The notes beneath the pieces are model-generated. The model ran no database searches and was not told where the DNA came from. It saw only the letters and a program-made list of their open reading frames with translations. Positions 1 through 7,667 of a DNA stretch of 15,290 nt are shown piece by piece. How positions within the stretch are numbered: position 1 is the stretch's first letter; each line of letters opens with the position of its first letter. The stretch is taken from contig WFMT01000207.1 of the NCBI GenBank assembly GCA_015488975.1, positions 1-15,290 of the forward strand. Reading direction: 5' to 3'. The position numbers and the translations under genes were made by a program. This stretch comes from Campylobacteraceae bacterium. Its GTDB lineage: Bacteria > Campylobacterota > Campylobacteria > Campylobacterales > JALSKU01.

Positions 1-750
1 GCAAGCACATCGGAGCTGTTTGGAAAAGTGCAAGAAACCCCTCAGACGGAAAAGACGCCTTTTTATCCAAGAAGCCCCTATGCTGCGGCAAAGATGTATG
101 CGTATTGGATAACAGTAAACTACCGTGAAGCGTATGATATGTTTGCATGTAACGGCATACTTTTTAACCATGAAAGCCCGGTTCGAGGTGAGACATTTGT
201 AACAAGAAAGATAACTCGTGCGGCATCTAAAATAGCACTGGGACTTCAAGATATGCTATATCTTGGCAACCTTGATGCAAAACGCGACTGGGGACATGCA
301 AAAGATTATGTTCGTATGATGTGGATGATTCTTCAAGCTAATAAGCCTGAGGACTGGGTTATAGCAACAGGACAGACGACATCGGTTCGTGAATTTGTCA
401 AGATGGCATTTGCTTATGCCGGCATCAACCTTAGGTTTAAAGGAATAGGTAAAGAGGAAGTAGGGATTATAGACTCGATTGATGGTAATCGAGCAAAAAG
501 CTTAAAACTTAAAACTCAACATTTAACACCTGGAAAAGTTGTTGTGGCAGTTGATCTTAGATATTTCAGACCAACAGAGGTTGATTTTTTACTAGGTGAT
601 CCGACAAAAGCAGAGAAAAAATTAGGCTGGAAAAGGGAATATAAACTCAAAGAGCTTGTGTATGATATGATGAAGAGTGATTTGAAGCTGGTGACAAAGG
701 ATCAGTATCTAAAAGATGGCGGTTATACTATTATGAATTATTTTGAGTAG
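1..750 (+). CDS. gmd: GDP-mannose 4,6-dehydratase (5' end outside window)
   Basis: This enzyme converts GDP-D-mannose to GDP-4-dehydro-6-deoxy-D-mannose in the cytosol, the first step to GDP-L-fucose and related 6-deoxysugars of surface polysaccharides. The frame is open from base 1, so the gene begins upstream; the GTG at 28 is internal. The visible part starts inside the STSELFGKVQE segment that carries the catalytic Ser/Thr of this short-chain dehydrogenase family. It continues with the YxxxK pair in SPYAAAKMYAYW, the NHESPVRGETFVTRKI substrate loop and the LGNLDAKRDWGHAKDYV segment, all hallmark Gmd sequence. About 250 residues are present of a family length near 350-380. Only 8 bp separate it from the GDP-fucose synthase gene, the usual pairing. 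By eye this gene is somewhat richer in G+C than the genes further right, which would fit a polysaccharide cluster of separate origin, but I did not compute this. Confidence 0.95.
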   Translation, partial: ASTSELFGKVQETPQTEKTPFYPRSPYAAAKMYAYWITVNYREAYDMFACNGILFNHESPVRGETFVTRKITRAASKIALGLQDMLYLGNLDAKRDWGHAKDYVRMMWMILQANKPEDWVIATGQTTSVREFVKMAFAYAGINLRFKGIGKEEVGIIDSIDGNRAKSLKLKTQHLTPGKVVVAVDLRYFRPTEVDFLLGDPTKAEKKLGWKREYKLKELVYDMMKSDLKLVTKDQYLKDGGYTIMNYFE

Positions 751-758
751 GTAATTGC

Positions 759-1718
759 GTGAAAAAAGATAGTAAAATATACATAGCAGGACACCGTGGA
801 CTTGTAGGCTCAGCCATAGCAAAGAACCTTAAACAAAAAGGCTACACCAACCTCATCACCAAAACACATAAAGAGCTGGATCTTATCGATCAGCAGGCGG
901 TAGCTAAATTTTTTAAAAAAGAAAAGCCTGAGTATGTCATCTTGGCTGCGGCAAAAGTTGGCGGTATTGTGGCAAACAATACCTACAGAGCAGACTTCAT
1001 ATATGAAAACCTTCAGATTCAAAACAATGTCATTCACCAAAGTTATCTAAGTAATGTCACAAAGTTACTCTTTTTAGGCTCTACATGCATCTATCCAAAA
1101 AACGCTCCACAGCCTATGAGGGAAGAGTATCTTTTAACTTCACCTTTAGAATATACAAATGAGCCTTATGCTATAGCTAAAATAGCAGGTATAAAAATGT
1201 GTGAGTCTTACAACTTGCAATACGGTACAAACTTCATAAGTGTTATGCCTACAAATCTCTACGGTCCAAATGACAACTTTAACCTTGAAACCTCTCATGT
1301 TCTTCCTGCAATGCTTCGAAAAATACATGAGGCAAAACTAAGCAGCACTCCAAAAGTAGAGATATGGGGAAGTGGCAAACCACGAAGAGAATTTCTCTAC
1401 TCAGAAGATATGGCAGATGCATGTGTATTTTTACTGGAAAATAGAGATTTTAAAGATATGTATAATGAGAGTCAAAAAGAGATTAGAAATACTCATATCA
1501 ATATAGGCACAGGCGTAGATATAAGCATAAAAGAACTCGCAGAGACTATTAAAAAGATAGTAGGCTACAAGGGTGAATTTTACTTTAATACTGAAAAACC
1601 AGACGGAACGATGATAAAACTGACAGATCCTTCAAAACTGCATACCCTCGGATGGAGGCATAAAGTTGAGCTTGAAGAGGGGATTAAAAAAGTTTATGCA
1701 TGGTATTTAACTCAGTGA
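759..1718 (+). CDS. fcl: GDP-L-fucose synthase (GDP-4-keto-6-deoxymannose epimerase-reductase)
   Basis: This cytosolic NADPH-dependent enzyme epimerises and reduces the Gmd product to GDP-L-fucose. The 319-residue length is normal for the family. The N-terminal Rossmann motif GHRGLVG (residues 11-17) is intact, and Ser108 (in GSTCIYP), Tyr137 and Lys141 form the expected short-chain dehydrogenase triad, with Cys110 in the place of the conserved active-site cysteine. The start is GTG at 759; it gives the expected N-terminus a few residues before the nucleotide-binding strand, but the upstream Shine-Dalgarno is weak (AGG at 749-751), so translation may be coupled to gmd 8 bp upstream. The symbol wcaG is also used. 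It is the last gene of the polysaccharide block in this window; 159 bp separate it from recA. Confidence 0.95.
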   Translation: MKKDSKIYIAGHRGLVGSAIAKNLKQKGYTNLITKTHKELDLIDQQAVAKFFKKEKPEYVILAAAKVGGIVANNTYRADFIYENLQIQNNVIHQSYLSNVTKLLFLGSTCIYPKNAPQPMREEYLLTSPLEYTNEPYAIAKIAGIKMCESYNLQYGTNFISVMPTNLYGPNDNFNLETSHVLPAMLRKIHEAKLSSTPKVEIWGSGKPRREFLYSEDMADACVFLLENRDFKDMYNESQKEIRNTHINIGTGVDISIKELAETIKKIVGYKGEFYFNTEKPDGTMIKLTDPSKLHTLGWRHKVELEEGIKKVYAWYLTQ

Positions 1719-1742
1719 AATGGAATAAGAAATAGTTTAAAA

Positions 1743-1817
1743 CTAGTCCCAGTCAGGATATATTGTGCCTTTTTCATCTAAATATTTTTTCGTAAAATGA
1801 TTTAAAAAAAGTTGCTT
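1743..1817 (-). pseudogene. possible C-terminal remnant of a protein gene
   Basis: In the gap between the fucose synthase gene and recA, the minus strand has a short open frame with no start codon that reads like a natural protein end, finishing KGTIYPDWD and then a TAG stop. It is 24 codons long, bounded upstream by a TGA at 1818-1820. I do not recognise the parent protein. The frame may be chance, because 24 codons are easily open in any sequence; the acidic/aromatic residue mix, rather than the Lys/Asn/Phe run expected from AT-rich noise, is the only reason for listing it. Confidence 0.2.
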
Positions 1818-1840
1818 TCATAAACTTTTTATTGATAAAA

Positions 1841-1857
1841 TGATATAATGATATAAT
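1841..1857 (+). promoter_or_regulatory. recA promoter, two overlapping extended -10 elements
   Basis: The element TGATATAAT occurs twice in overlapping tandem (1841-1849, and again with its TATAAT at 1852-1857). Each is an extended -10 box (TGn-TATAAT). No good -35 lies 16-18 bp upstream; the only TTGCTT (1812-1817) is too far away. A weak or absent -35 with a strong -10 fits sigma-70 promoters of Campylobacterota. The recA start (1878) is 20 bp downstream of the second box, with AGGAA at 1868-1872 as Shine-Dalgarno. I see no LexA-type operator. Confidence 0.6.
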
Positions 1858-1877
1858 TTAATAAAATAGGAATAGAT

Positions 1878-2903
1878 ATGGCAATTGATGAAAATAAAAA
1901 GAAAGCATTAGACCTTACTATCAAGCAGCTTGACAAGACATTTGGCAAAGGCACTTTGATACGGCTTGGGGAAAAAGAGATCGAACCTATGGAGGCCATA
2001 AGCACAGGTTCACTTGGACTTGATATCGCTCTTGGTATCGGCGGAATTCCAAAAGGAAGAGTTATAGAGATATATGGTCCTGAGAGTTCTGGAAAAACTA
2101 CCTTGGCTCTTCAAATAACAGCTGAATCTCAAAGAAAAGGCGGTGTTTGTGCATTTGTAGATGCTGAACATGCACTTGATGTAAAATATGCAAAAAATCT
2201 TGGAGTTGATACTGATAATCTTTTGGTTTCTCAGCCTGATTATGGCGAACAGGCATTGGATATAGTTGAAAGTATAGCAAGAAGTGGAGCAGTTGATCTT
2301 ATAGTCATTGACTCTGTAGCAGCTTTAACTCCAAAGAGTGAAATCGACGGCGATATGGGCGATACTCATGTGGGACTTCAGGCTAGACTTATGAGCCAGG
2401 CTCTTAGAAAACTAACTGGAATTCTTCATAAAATGAATACAACTGTCATATTTATAAACCAAATTAGAATGAAGATAGGTATGATGGGATATGGAAGCCC
2501 TGAGACTACTACAGGCGGAAATGCACTGAAATTTTACGCAAGTGTGCGGATTGATGTAAGAAGAATAGCTACTTTGAAACAGGCTGAAGAGAGCATAGGA
2601 AACAGAGTAAAAGCAAAGATTGTAAAAAACAAGGTGGCACCTCCTTTTAAAATAGCAGAGTTTGACATAATGTTCGGAGAAGGGATTTCTAAAGAGGGTG
2701 AACTTGTAGATTACGGAGTAAAACTTGATATCATCGATAAAAGCGGCTCTTGGTTTAGCTATAAAGACAAAAAATTAGGTCAAGGAAGAGAAAAAGTAAA
2801 AGCATATTTAAAAGAAGATAAGGAATTGGCCAAAGAGATAGAAAATGGATTAAAAGTTGCTATGGGTTTTGAAGAAGAAAAAGTTGAGGGAGAGGAAAAG
2901 TGA
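1878..2903 (+). CDS. recA: RecA recombinase
   Basis: RecA is the ATP-dependent DNA strand-exchange protein of homologous recombination and repair; it forms filaments on single-stranded DNA. The product has 341 residues, a normal bacterial RecA length. The Walker A motif GPESSGKTT is at residues 67-75, followed by the Walker B strand LIVIDSVAAL, the DNA-binding loop L1 region (MGDTHVGLQARLMSQ) and the L2 segment around NQIRMKIGMMGYGSPETTTGG. The C-terminus is acidic (KVEGEEK), as usual. The ATG at 1878 has an AGGAA Shine-Dalgarno five bases upstream and gives the typical MAIDENKKKAL start. The gene overlaps eno by 4 bp, so the two are probably cotranscribed and translationally coupled. Confidence 0.98.
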   Translation: MAIDENKKKALDLTIKQLDKTFGKGTLIRLGEKEIEPMEAISTGSLGLDIALGIGGIPKGRVIEIYGPESSGKTTLALQITAESQRKGGVCAFVDAEHALDVKYAKNLGVDTDNLLVSQPDYGEQALDIVESIARSGAVDLIVIDSVAALTPKSEIDGDMGDTHVGLQARLMSQALRKLTGILHKMNTTVIFINQIRMKIGMMGYGSPETTTGGNALKFYASVRIDVRRIATLKQAEESIGNRVKAKIVKNKVAPPFKIAEFDIMFGEGISKEGELVDYGVKLDIIDKSGSWFSYKDKKLGQGREKVKAYLKEDKELAKEIENGLKVAMGFEEEKVEGEEK

Positions 2904-4168
2904 TTTTTATTGAAGATATTTTTGCCGAAGAAGTGTTTGATAGCAGAGGAAATCCTACTGTAAAAGCGACTGTTATTTTAAATGACGGCACAAAAGAGGA
3001 AGCAATTGTTCCAAGTGGAGCAAGTACAGGCAGCAAAGAAGCACTTGAGCTAAGAGATGGAGATGATAATAGATATTTTGGAAAAGGAGTACTTAAAGCT
3101 TGTGAAAATATCAATACTCTTATAGCTGATGCTCTTATAGGAGTATCTCCGTTTAATCAAGCTGAAATTGATACAATCATTAAGGGAGTTGATGGTAGCG
3201 AAAATTATACTGAAATCGGGGCCAATGCTGCACTTGGAGTATCTATGGCAGTAGCAAGAGCTGCTGCTTCAAGTCTTGGTATCTCTTTATATAGATATAT
3301 AGGAGGAGAAAATGCAACAATTATTCCTACCCCTATGTTAAATATTATAAATGGCGGAAGCCATGCCGATAACAATGTAGATTTTCAAGAATATATGATA
3401 ATGCCTCTTGGTTTTGTAAGTTTTGAAGAAGCCATAAGAGCAGCAAGTGAAGTTTACCATACTTTAAAGAAAATTATAAGTGACGAAGGATATGCAACAG
3501 GACTGGGAGACGAAGGCGGTTTTGCACCAAATTTTAAGAACAATATCGAACCTTTGGAATATATTGTAAAAGCTATTAAAAAAGCCGGATATAAGCCAGG
3601 AGATGAGATAGCAATAGCCTTGGACCCTGCAAGTAGCGAATTTTACAAAGATAAAAAGTATGTTCTTAAAAGCGAGGGAAAGACACTAAGCAGTAAAGAA
3701 ATGGTTGATTATTATATAGATTTGGTTGAAAAATTCCCAATAATTTCCATAGAAGATGGCTTGGAAGAAAATGACTGGGATGGCTGGAAAACAATGAGTG
3801 ACAAACTTGGCGGTAAAATCCAATTAGTAGGAGATGATCTTTTTGTTACTAACTCAAAATATCTTCAAGAGGGAATCGACAAAGGTGTGGCAAACTCCAT
3901 ACTTATAAAACTAAATCAAATAGGAACGCTTAGTGAAACCATGCAAACTATGAGACTAGCTTACCGCAATGGCTATACTTGTGTCGTAAGCCACAGAAGC
4001 GGAGAAAGTGAAGATACTTTTATAGCAGATTTTGCAGTAGCTATGAATGCGGGACAGATAAAAACAGGAGCTCCTGCAAGAAGTGAGAGAATAGCTAAGT
4101 ACAACAGGCTTCTTTCGATAGAAAGAGAGATGGGCTTTAGTGAATATATAGGTAATCAATTATTTTAG
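2900..4168 (+). CDS. eno: Enolase (phosphopyruvate hydratase)
   Basis: Enolase interconverts 2-phosphoglycerate and phosphoenolpyruvate in glycolysis and gluconeogenesis, with Mg2+. The 422-residue product carries the full set of family residues: SGASTGSKEALELRDGD (39-55), the general-acid/base region GDEGGFAPN with Glu205, metal ligands Asp242, Glu285 and Asp312, catalytic Lys337 in LIKLNQIGT, and SHRSGE at 364-369. The start is GTG at 2900 and shares a GTGA overlap with the recA stop; GAGGGAG at 2886-2892 sits seven bases upstream and supports it, and the resulting MIFIEDIFAEEVFDSRGNPT is the expected N-terminus. Linkage of recA to eno is, as I recall, characteristic of Campylobacterota. 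Confidence 0.98.
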   Translation: MIFIEDIFAEEVFDSRGNPTVKATVILNDGTKEEAIVPSGASTGSKEALELRDGDDNRYFGKGVLKACENINTLIADALIGVSPFNQAEIDTIIKGVDGSENYTEIGANAALGVSMAVARAAASSLGISLYRYIGGENATIIPTPMLNIINGGSHADNNVDFQEYMIMPLGFVSFEEAIRAASEVYHTLKKIISDEGYATGLGDEGGFAPNFKNNIEPLEYIVKAIKKAGYKPGDEIAIALDPASSEFYKDKKYVLKSEGKTLSSKEMVDYYIDLVEKFPIISIEDGLEENDWDGWKTMSDKLGGKIQLVGDDLFVTNSKYLQEGIDKGVANSILIKLNQIGTLSETMQTMRLAYRNGYTCVVSHRSGESEDTFIADFAVAMNAGQIKTGAPARSERIAKYNRLLSIEREMGFSEYIGNQLF

Positions 4169-4170
4169 CG

Positions 4171-4443
4171 ATGAGCAATCATAGGGTTTTAGAAGAATTT
4201 TCATTTGTAAGCAGTAAAAAAATTATATTTGCTTTAAAAATCAGCTTTCTCGTGCTTGTGGTTGTTGGATTTGGTATTTATGTCGGTAATTTACTGTTTG
4301 GGAAAAATTCTTTGGAAGTGCTTTTGAATTTACAGGAAAAAAAGAGTGTATTTAAACAAGAAATTAGAAAATATAAAAATCAAAATGCTGCTTTGCAAAA
4401 GGATTACTTTGAATTATTAGAGCTTGAGCCAAACAGCAATTAG
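4171..4443 (+). CDS. FtsB/DivIC-like septum formation initiator family protein (small membrane protein)
   Basis: The 90-residue product has a short polar N-terminus, one membrane helix at about residues 18-44 and a C-terminal charged helix (about 46-86) with coiled-coil character. This is the architecture of FtsB/DivIC-family proteins, which form part of the divisome core with FtsL and FtsQ on the outer face of the inner membrane. Sequence identity to known FtsB is not obvious by eye, so the assignment rests on architecture and on position: a small gene of this kind follows eno in Campylobacter. The ATG is 2 bp after the eno stop with no clear Shine-Dalgarno, which suggests translational coupling to eno. 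Confidence 0.7.
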   Translation: MSNHRVLEEFSFVSSKKIIFALKISFLVLVVVGFGIYVGNLLFGKNSLEVLLNLQEKKSVFKQEIRKYKNQNAALQKDYFELLELEPNSN

Positions 4444-4538
4444 GAGATTTTATGTCGTATATGATGAGAATACTGAACAGTATAAACACTCATGATAGCC
4501 ATTTTTCAAAATTATATTTTTGCAGAGGAGATTTTTTG

Positions 4539-5156
4539 ATGAAAAAATTTATCTTATTATTGCTAGTTAGTGCATCTTTTTTATTTGCAAGAGACAACCC
4601 TTTTAAGCCGATAGTATCCAATAAAAGTTTAGGTAAAGCGACAAATATAAAAACCAATCTAAAACCCTTAATAATGGAAAAATTTAAACTCCCAAGTCCA
4701 GTTAGAGTCATAAAAAAAATAAGTTTTAAAGTCTTAAATGTTGACGGAAGCATAAGCAACCTGTCATTTAATGTAAATAAAAAGGTAAATTGGCATAATG
4801 ATATCATTTTATCAAACTATAAAATCAAAATAGAAAAAAAGGCAACCAAAATAGAGCCAAAACTTATAAAACTTTTTAAATTCCTCTCTATACTTGTAAA
4901 TGGAAAACAATTACTCATAAAAACCAAAGATAGTATGATCCGGGAATTATTTTTTGCAAAACCATATAAGATAGCTATTGATTTTAAAAGAAATGTGGTA
5001 TTTTATACAAAATTTATAAAACTTAAAAATCTTCCTTTCAAAGAAATCGTATTGGGCAATCATGGGAATTTTTATAGAATTGTTCTAGATCTTGATGGAG
5101 AGTATAGATATAAAATAAAGAAAAACAGCAATGGTTATTTAGTAGAACTTTTTTGA
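4539..5156 (+). CDS. Exported AMIN-domain protein
   Basis: From the ATG at 4539 the product is 205 residues with a clear signal peptide (MKKF, then a hydrophobic core ending in SASFLFA before RDNPF), so it is probably periplasmic or envelope-bound. The last 70 or so residues (KIAIDFKRNVVF ... RIVLDLDGEYRYKI ... GYLVELF) have the beta-strand pattern of an AMIN domain, a module that targets envelope proteins to peptidoglycan or division sites. I chose 4539 because AGAGGAG (4524-4530) lies eight bases upstream and a signal peptide follows directly. An in-frame ATG at 4452, also with a good Shine-Dalgarno (TAGGAG, 4441-4446), would add 29 residues and hide the signal peptide. The position after eno and the small FtsB-like gene matches the Campylobacter AMIN-domain glycoprotein locus as I recall it. 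The 3' end overlaps the convergent antiporter gene by 22 bp. Confidence 0.8.
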   Translation: MKKFILLLLVSASFLFARDNPFKPIVSNKSLGKATNIKTNLKPLIMEKFKLPSPVRVIKKISFKVLNVDGSISNLSFNVNKKVNWHNDIILSNYKIKIEKKATKIEPKLIKLFKFLSILVNGKQLLIKTKDSMIRELFFAKPYKIAIDFKRNVVFYTKFIKLKNLPFKEIVLGNHGNFYRIVLDLDGEYRYKIKKNSNGYLVELF

Positions 5157-6292
5157 AAAACCATTATCAATTTTATGGCTATCATAGATATAATAACTTC
5201 AAAAATACTAGCAAGAATCAGAGCATAATAAATTAACTCATTTATAGTTTTTGAAGTAAAAGCTATAGATGCTACGGCTACAAGCAAAGTAAGAGGCATA
5301 GAATGAGCCAAAGCAAACAAAGTCCTGTCTCTTATGTCTAAATTGTAAAAAACAACAATTGCTGCGATAATCCTCATAAAAAGCATGAGAAAGGTAATGG
5401 TAAATGCTTCATAAAGCAGTTGTGTGTTAGATAGAGAATGTAAATCAAGCGTTGAACCTATGTATATGAAAAAAAGTGGTATTAAAAATCCAAACCCAAA
5501 AGATGAGAGTTTATGAGTTAATTCTTCTTTATGTTTAAAAAAAGTCGATATAAAAACACCTGCTATAAATGCACCAAAAGCGATCTCAAGATGAAGATAT
5601 AATGTGATGGCTATGAGTATGAAAAATATGGAGATTGAAATTCTTATATCTTTTTCATCATTATCTGAATGAGGCATTAAAAATATTTTAATTCCCGGAT
5701 ACCACCAAAAAAGTATCTCAACAGCTTTAAATATAATTGCTATTGAAAATAAAAATAAAAATAAAATAAATATAGTTTTGTAAAAATTCAGTCCGATACC
5801 AAAGGTAAGTGCGGCACTTGCAAAAGTTACCATAGCTATACTTACAACCTCACCCAAAATTCCTATAACCATAGCAAGCACTAACCACTCTTTATCTTTA
5901 CCATACTCTTTAAACAAAGAGATAATCAGCCCAACAGAAATAAGAGGCATTGTAATGATAAATATATTGCCAAGATTTAAAATATACGAAGAAATAAAAG
6001 ATAGCAGGTATAAAATTGCTATATACAAAATACCTTTTTTTAATAATTTGATATCAATATTTTTTAAAACTCTAAGGTCAACCTCGCTTCCGGCTAAAAA
6101 CATTAGATATAAAAAGCCGACTTCTGAAATCAAAGTAAATATTTCATTGTGACCTATAAATCCCATATATCCGGCGATTGAGCCCAATATTATCTCAACA
6201 GGCGTCAATGGAAGTTTGATAAGTTTAGAAAAATAAGGAGTTGATATGATGATAATAGATACTGTAATGATAGTAATAATATTCTCATTCAT
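5135..6292 (-). CDS. CPA2-family cation/proton antiporter (Na+/H+ exchanger domain)
   Basis: The 385-residue product is almost entirely hydrophobic, with about a dozen membrane helices, and reads as a monovalent cation:proton antiporter of the CPA2 (Kef/NhaS-like) group. Recognisable parts are the helix-loop PVEIILGSIAGYMGFIG (31-47) and FLYLMFLAGSEVDLRVL (60-76), matching the conserved FLaGlEiD region. The protein ends after the last membrane helix and lacks the TrkA-N/RCK domain of KefB/KefC, so it is the short form; whether it moves Na+ or K+ cannot be told. The ATG at 6292 has AAGGAA (6299-6304) six bases upstream, overlapping the bioB stop, so it is the last gene of the topA operon. A transporter next to bioB and topA is also found in C. 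jejuni as I recall. Confidence 0.85.
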   Translation of the reverse strand: MNENIITIITVSIIIISTPYFSKLIKLPLTPVEIILGSIAGYMGFIGHNEIFTLISEVGFLYLMFLAGSEVDLRVLKNIDIKLLKKGILYIAILYLLSFISSYILNLGNIFIITMPLISVGLIISLFKEYGKDKEWLVLAMVIGILGEVVSIAMVTFASAALTFGIGLNFYKTIFILFLFLFSIAIIFKAVEILFWWYPGIKIFLMPHSDNDEKDIRISISIFFILIAITLYLHLEIAFGAFIAGVFISTFFKHKEELTHKLSSFGFGFLIPLFFIYIGSTLDLHSLSNTQLLYEAFTITFLMLFMRIIAAIVVFYNLDIRDRTLFALAHSMPLTLLVAVASIAFTSKTINELIYYALILASIFEVIISMIAIKLIMVFQKSSTK

Positions 6293-6302
6293 CTTATATT
6301 CC

Positions 6303-7142
6303 TTATTTACAAAATTTTGCTATTTTATATCCTAAATTCATAATAGTATCAATATCGTCATTTGGTTTGTTTCCAAAAGTCGTAAGATAATTTCCTATAA
6401 CAATAGAGTTTGCTCCTGCTTGAAATATTTCCGGCCATCTTTTTCCAAAAGTTATTTCTCGCCCACCTGCCACCATCAATCTAATATTTGGCAAGCACTT
6501 TCTTGTATAGGCGATCCACTTAAGTGCTTCATCTATATCAAAGGTTTTATTCTCAATGGGAAGCTTATCATTTGGATGAAAGAAATTAAGAGGTGATGAG
6601 TGGGGCTGAAGCTCGCTTAAAGATTTTACAAAAGAAATTCTATCTTGCTCATCCTCCCCAAGTCCAAATATACCGCCTGTACATAGCTTTAATCCTACAT
6701 CCTTAACATTTAAACAGGTCTGAAATCTTTCTTTCCAAGAATGTGTTGAACATATATTTTTATAGTATTGCTCGCTTGTTTCCAAATTATGATTATAGCT
6801 GGAAATTCTCGCTTTTTTTAACTCTTTTAACTGCTCTTTGCTAGCTGTTCCATTACAAGCTATCAGATTTAACTCTGGTATTTCATTATTGATTTTTTTA
6901 GCAGTTTTACATACAAATTCCAATTTTTTATCATCAAGTCCTTTTCCGGCTGTTACCAAACAAAAACCTATAGCTTTATTATTTTTGGCATAAATTGCTT
7001 CTTCCAAAATTTTCTCTGATGATTTTTGCTTATATTTTTTTATATCTACATTATTATAGGCACTCTGAGTGCAAAAGGAGCAATCCTCGCTGCAATTGCC
7101 GCTTGAAATATTACTTATTGCACATAAAAAAATCTCTTTCAC
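6303..7142 (-). CDS. bioB: Biotin synthase
   Basis: BioB is the radical-SAM enzyme that inserts sulfur into dethiobiotin, the last step of biotin synthesis. The CxxxCxxC cluster motif is Cys17, Cys21 and Cys24 (NCSEDCSFC). Cys61, Cys96 and Cys154, plus an arginine at 221 in RLMVAGGRE, occupy the places of the ligands of the second, auxiliary [2Fe-2S] cluster of E. coli BioB, so the sacrificial sulfur donor site seems complete. At 279 residues it is shorter than the E. coli protein (about 346) at both ends, which is normal for Campylobacterota. The start is GTG at 7142 in a GTGA overlap with the upstream phosphodiesterase stop; the Shine-Dalgarno is weak, suggesting coupling. No other bio genes are in the window. 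Confidence 0.95.
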   Translation of the reverse strand: MKEIFLCAISNISSGNCSEDCSFCTQSAYNNVDIKKYKQKSSEKILEEAIYAKNNKAIGFCLVTAGKGLDDKKLEFVCKTAKKINNEIPELNLIACNGTASKEQLKELKKARISSYNHNLETSEQYYKNICSTHSWKERFQTCLNVKDVGLKLCTGGIFGLGEDEQDRISFVKSLSELQPHSSPLNFFHPNDKLPIENKTFDIDEALKWIAYTRKCLPNIRLMVAGGREITFGKRWPEIFQAGANSIVIGNYLTTFGNKPNDDIDTIMNLGYKIAKFCK

Positions 7143-7666
7143 TTTTTTCCCTTTTGAAATTCAACAGTGTTTATACAATAACTTGCCGCATCTTTTGATA
7201 TATCTTTTTGATAGTGCCTTACTTTCCATTTATTTGTTTTTACCTCAACCATGACAAATTCACTAATGGATTTTTTTCTACCACATATTTCTCCAGGATT
7301 GATATATAAAGTATTTTGATTTTCTTTTGCTTCGAAATGATGAGTATGCCCATATATTATCAAAGAACTGTCATTATTTAAATAATATGGCAAATGCATA
7401 AGCTTTACGCTTATATCTTTGATTTTGAAGTAGTATGGCTCTTGCACCAGGTTATAATCACTTAAATATTCTAAAAGCTGTGAATCGTTATTTCCGATAA
7501 CAGCTTTATATGGAATATGGCAATTTTGCAATAAATCTAAGCTTTCTTTTAAAACGATATCGCCGGCATGTACTATATATTCGGCTCCGTCATTTTCCAA
7601 TCTCTCAATAGCCTCTCTTAAAAGATTGATTTTTTTATGGCTGTCTGAGATTATACCGATTTTCAT
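7139..7666 (-). CDS. YfcE/MJ0936-family metallophosphoesterase
   Basis: This is a small calcineurin-like phosphodiesterase of the YfcE/MJ0936 group, whose members bind two metal ions and hydrolyse phosphodiesters such as model bis-pNPP; the physiological substrate is not known to me. From the ATG at 7666 it has 175 residues with all metal-site motifs: Asp8 and His10 (SDSH), Asp36 (HAGD), Asn59 in GNND, His91 (MHLPYY) and GHTH at 106-109, then INPGE. I prefer the ATG at 7666 over a TTG at 7678 because MKIGIISDSH is the standard N-terminus of the family; the ATG lies one base after the topA stop. It sits between topA and bioB and overlaps bioB by 4 bp. Confidence 0.9.
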   Translation of the reverse strand: MKIGIISDSHKKINLLREAIERLENDGAEYIVHAGDIVLKESLDLLQNCHIPYKAVIGNNDSQLLEYLSDYNLVQEPYYFKIKDISVKLMHLPYYLNNDSSLIIYGHTHHFEAKENQNTLYINPGEICGRKKSISEFVMVEVKTNKWKVRHYQKDISKDAASYCINTVEFQKGKK

Positions 7667-7667
7667 A

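Noticed and set aside
810..1328. Minus-strand open frames inside the GDP-fucose synthase gene
   Set aside because: They lie opposite a complete, motif-bearing enzyme gene, have no recognisable domains and look like AT-rich noise.
1812..1849. TTGCTT as the -35 of recA
   Set aside because: It is 26 bp from the first TATAAT, far outside the 16-18 bp range, so only the extended -10 boxes were annotated.
2860..3114. Minus-strand frame opposite the recA/eno junction
   Set aside because: It is a low-complexity Ser/Pro/Leu translation opposite two certain genes; no family features.
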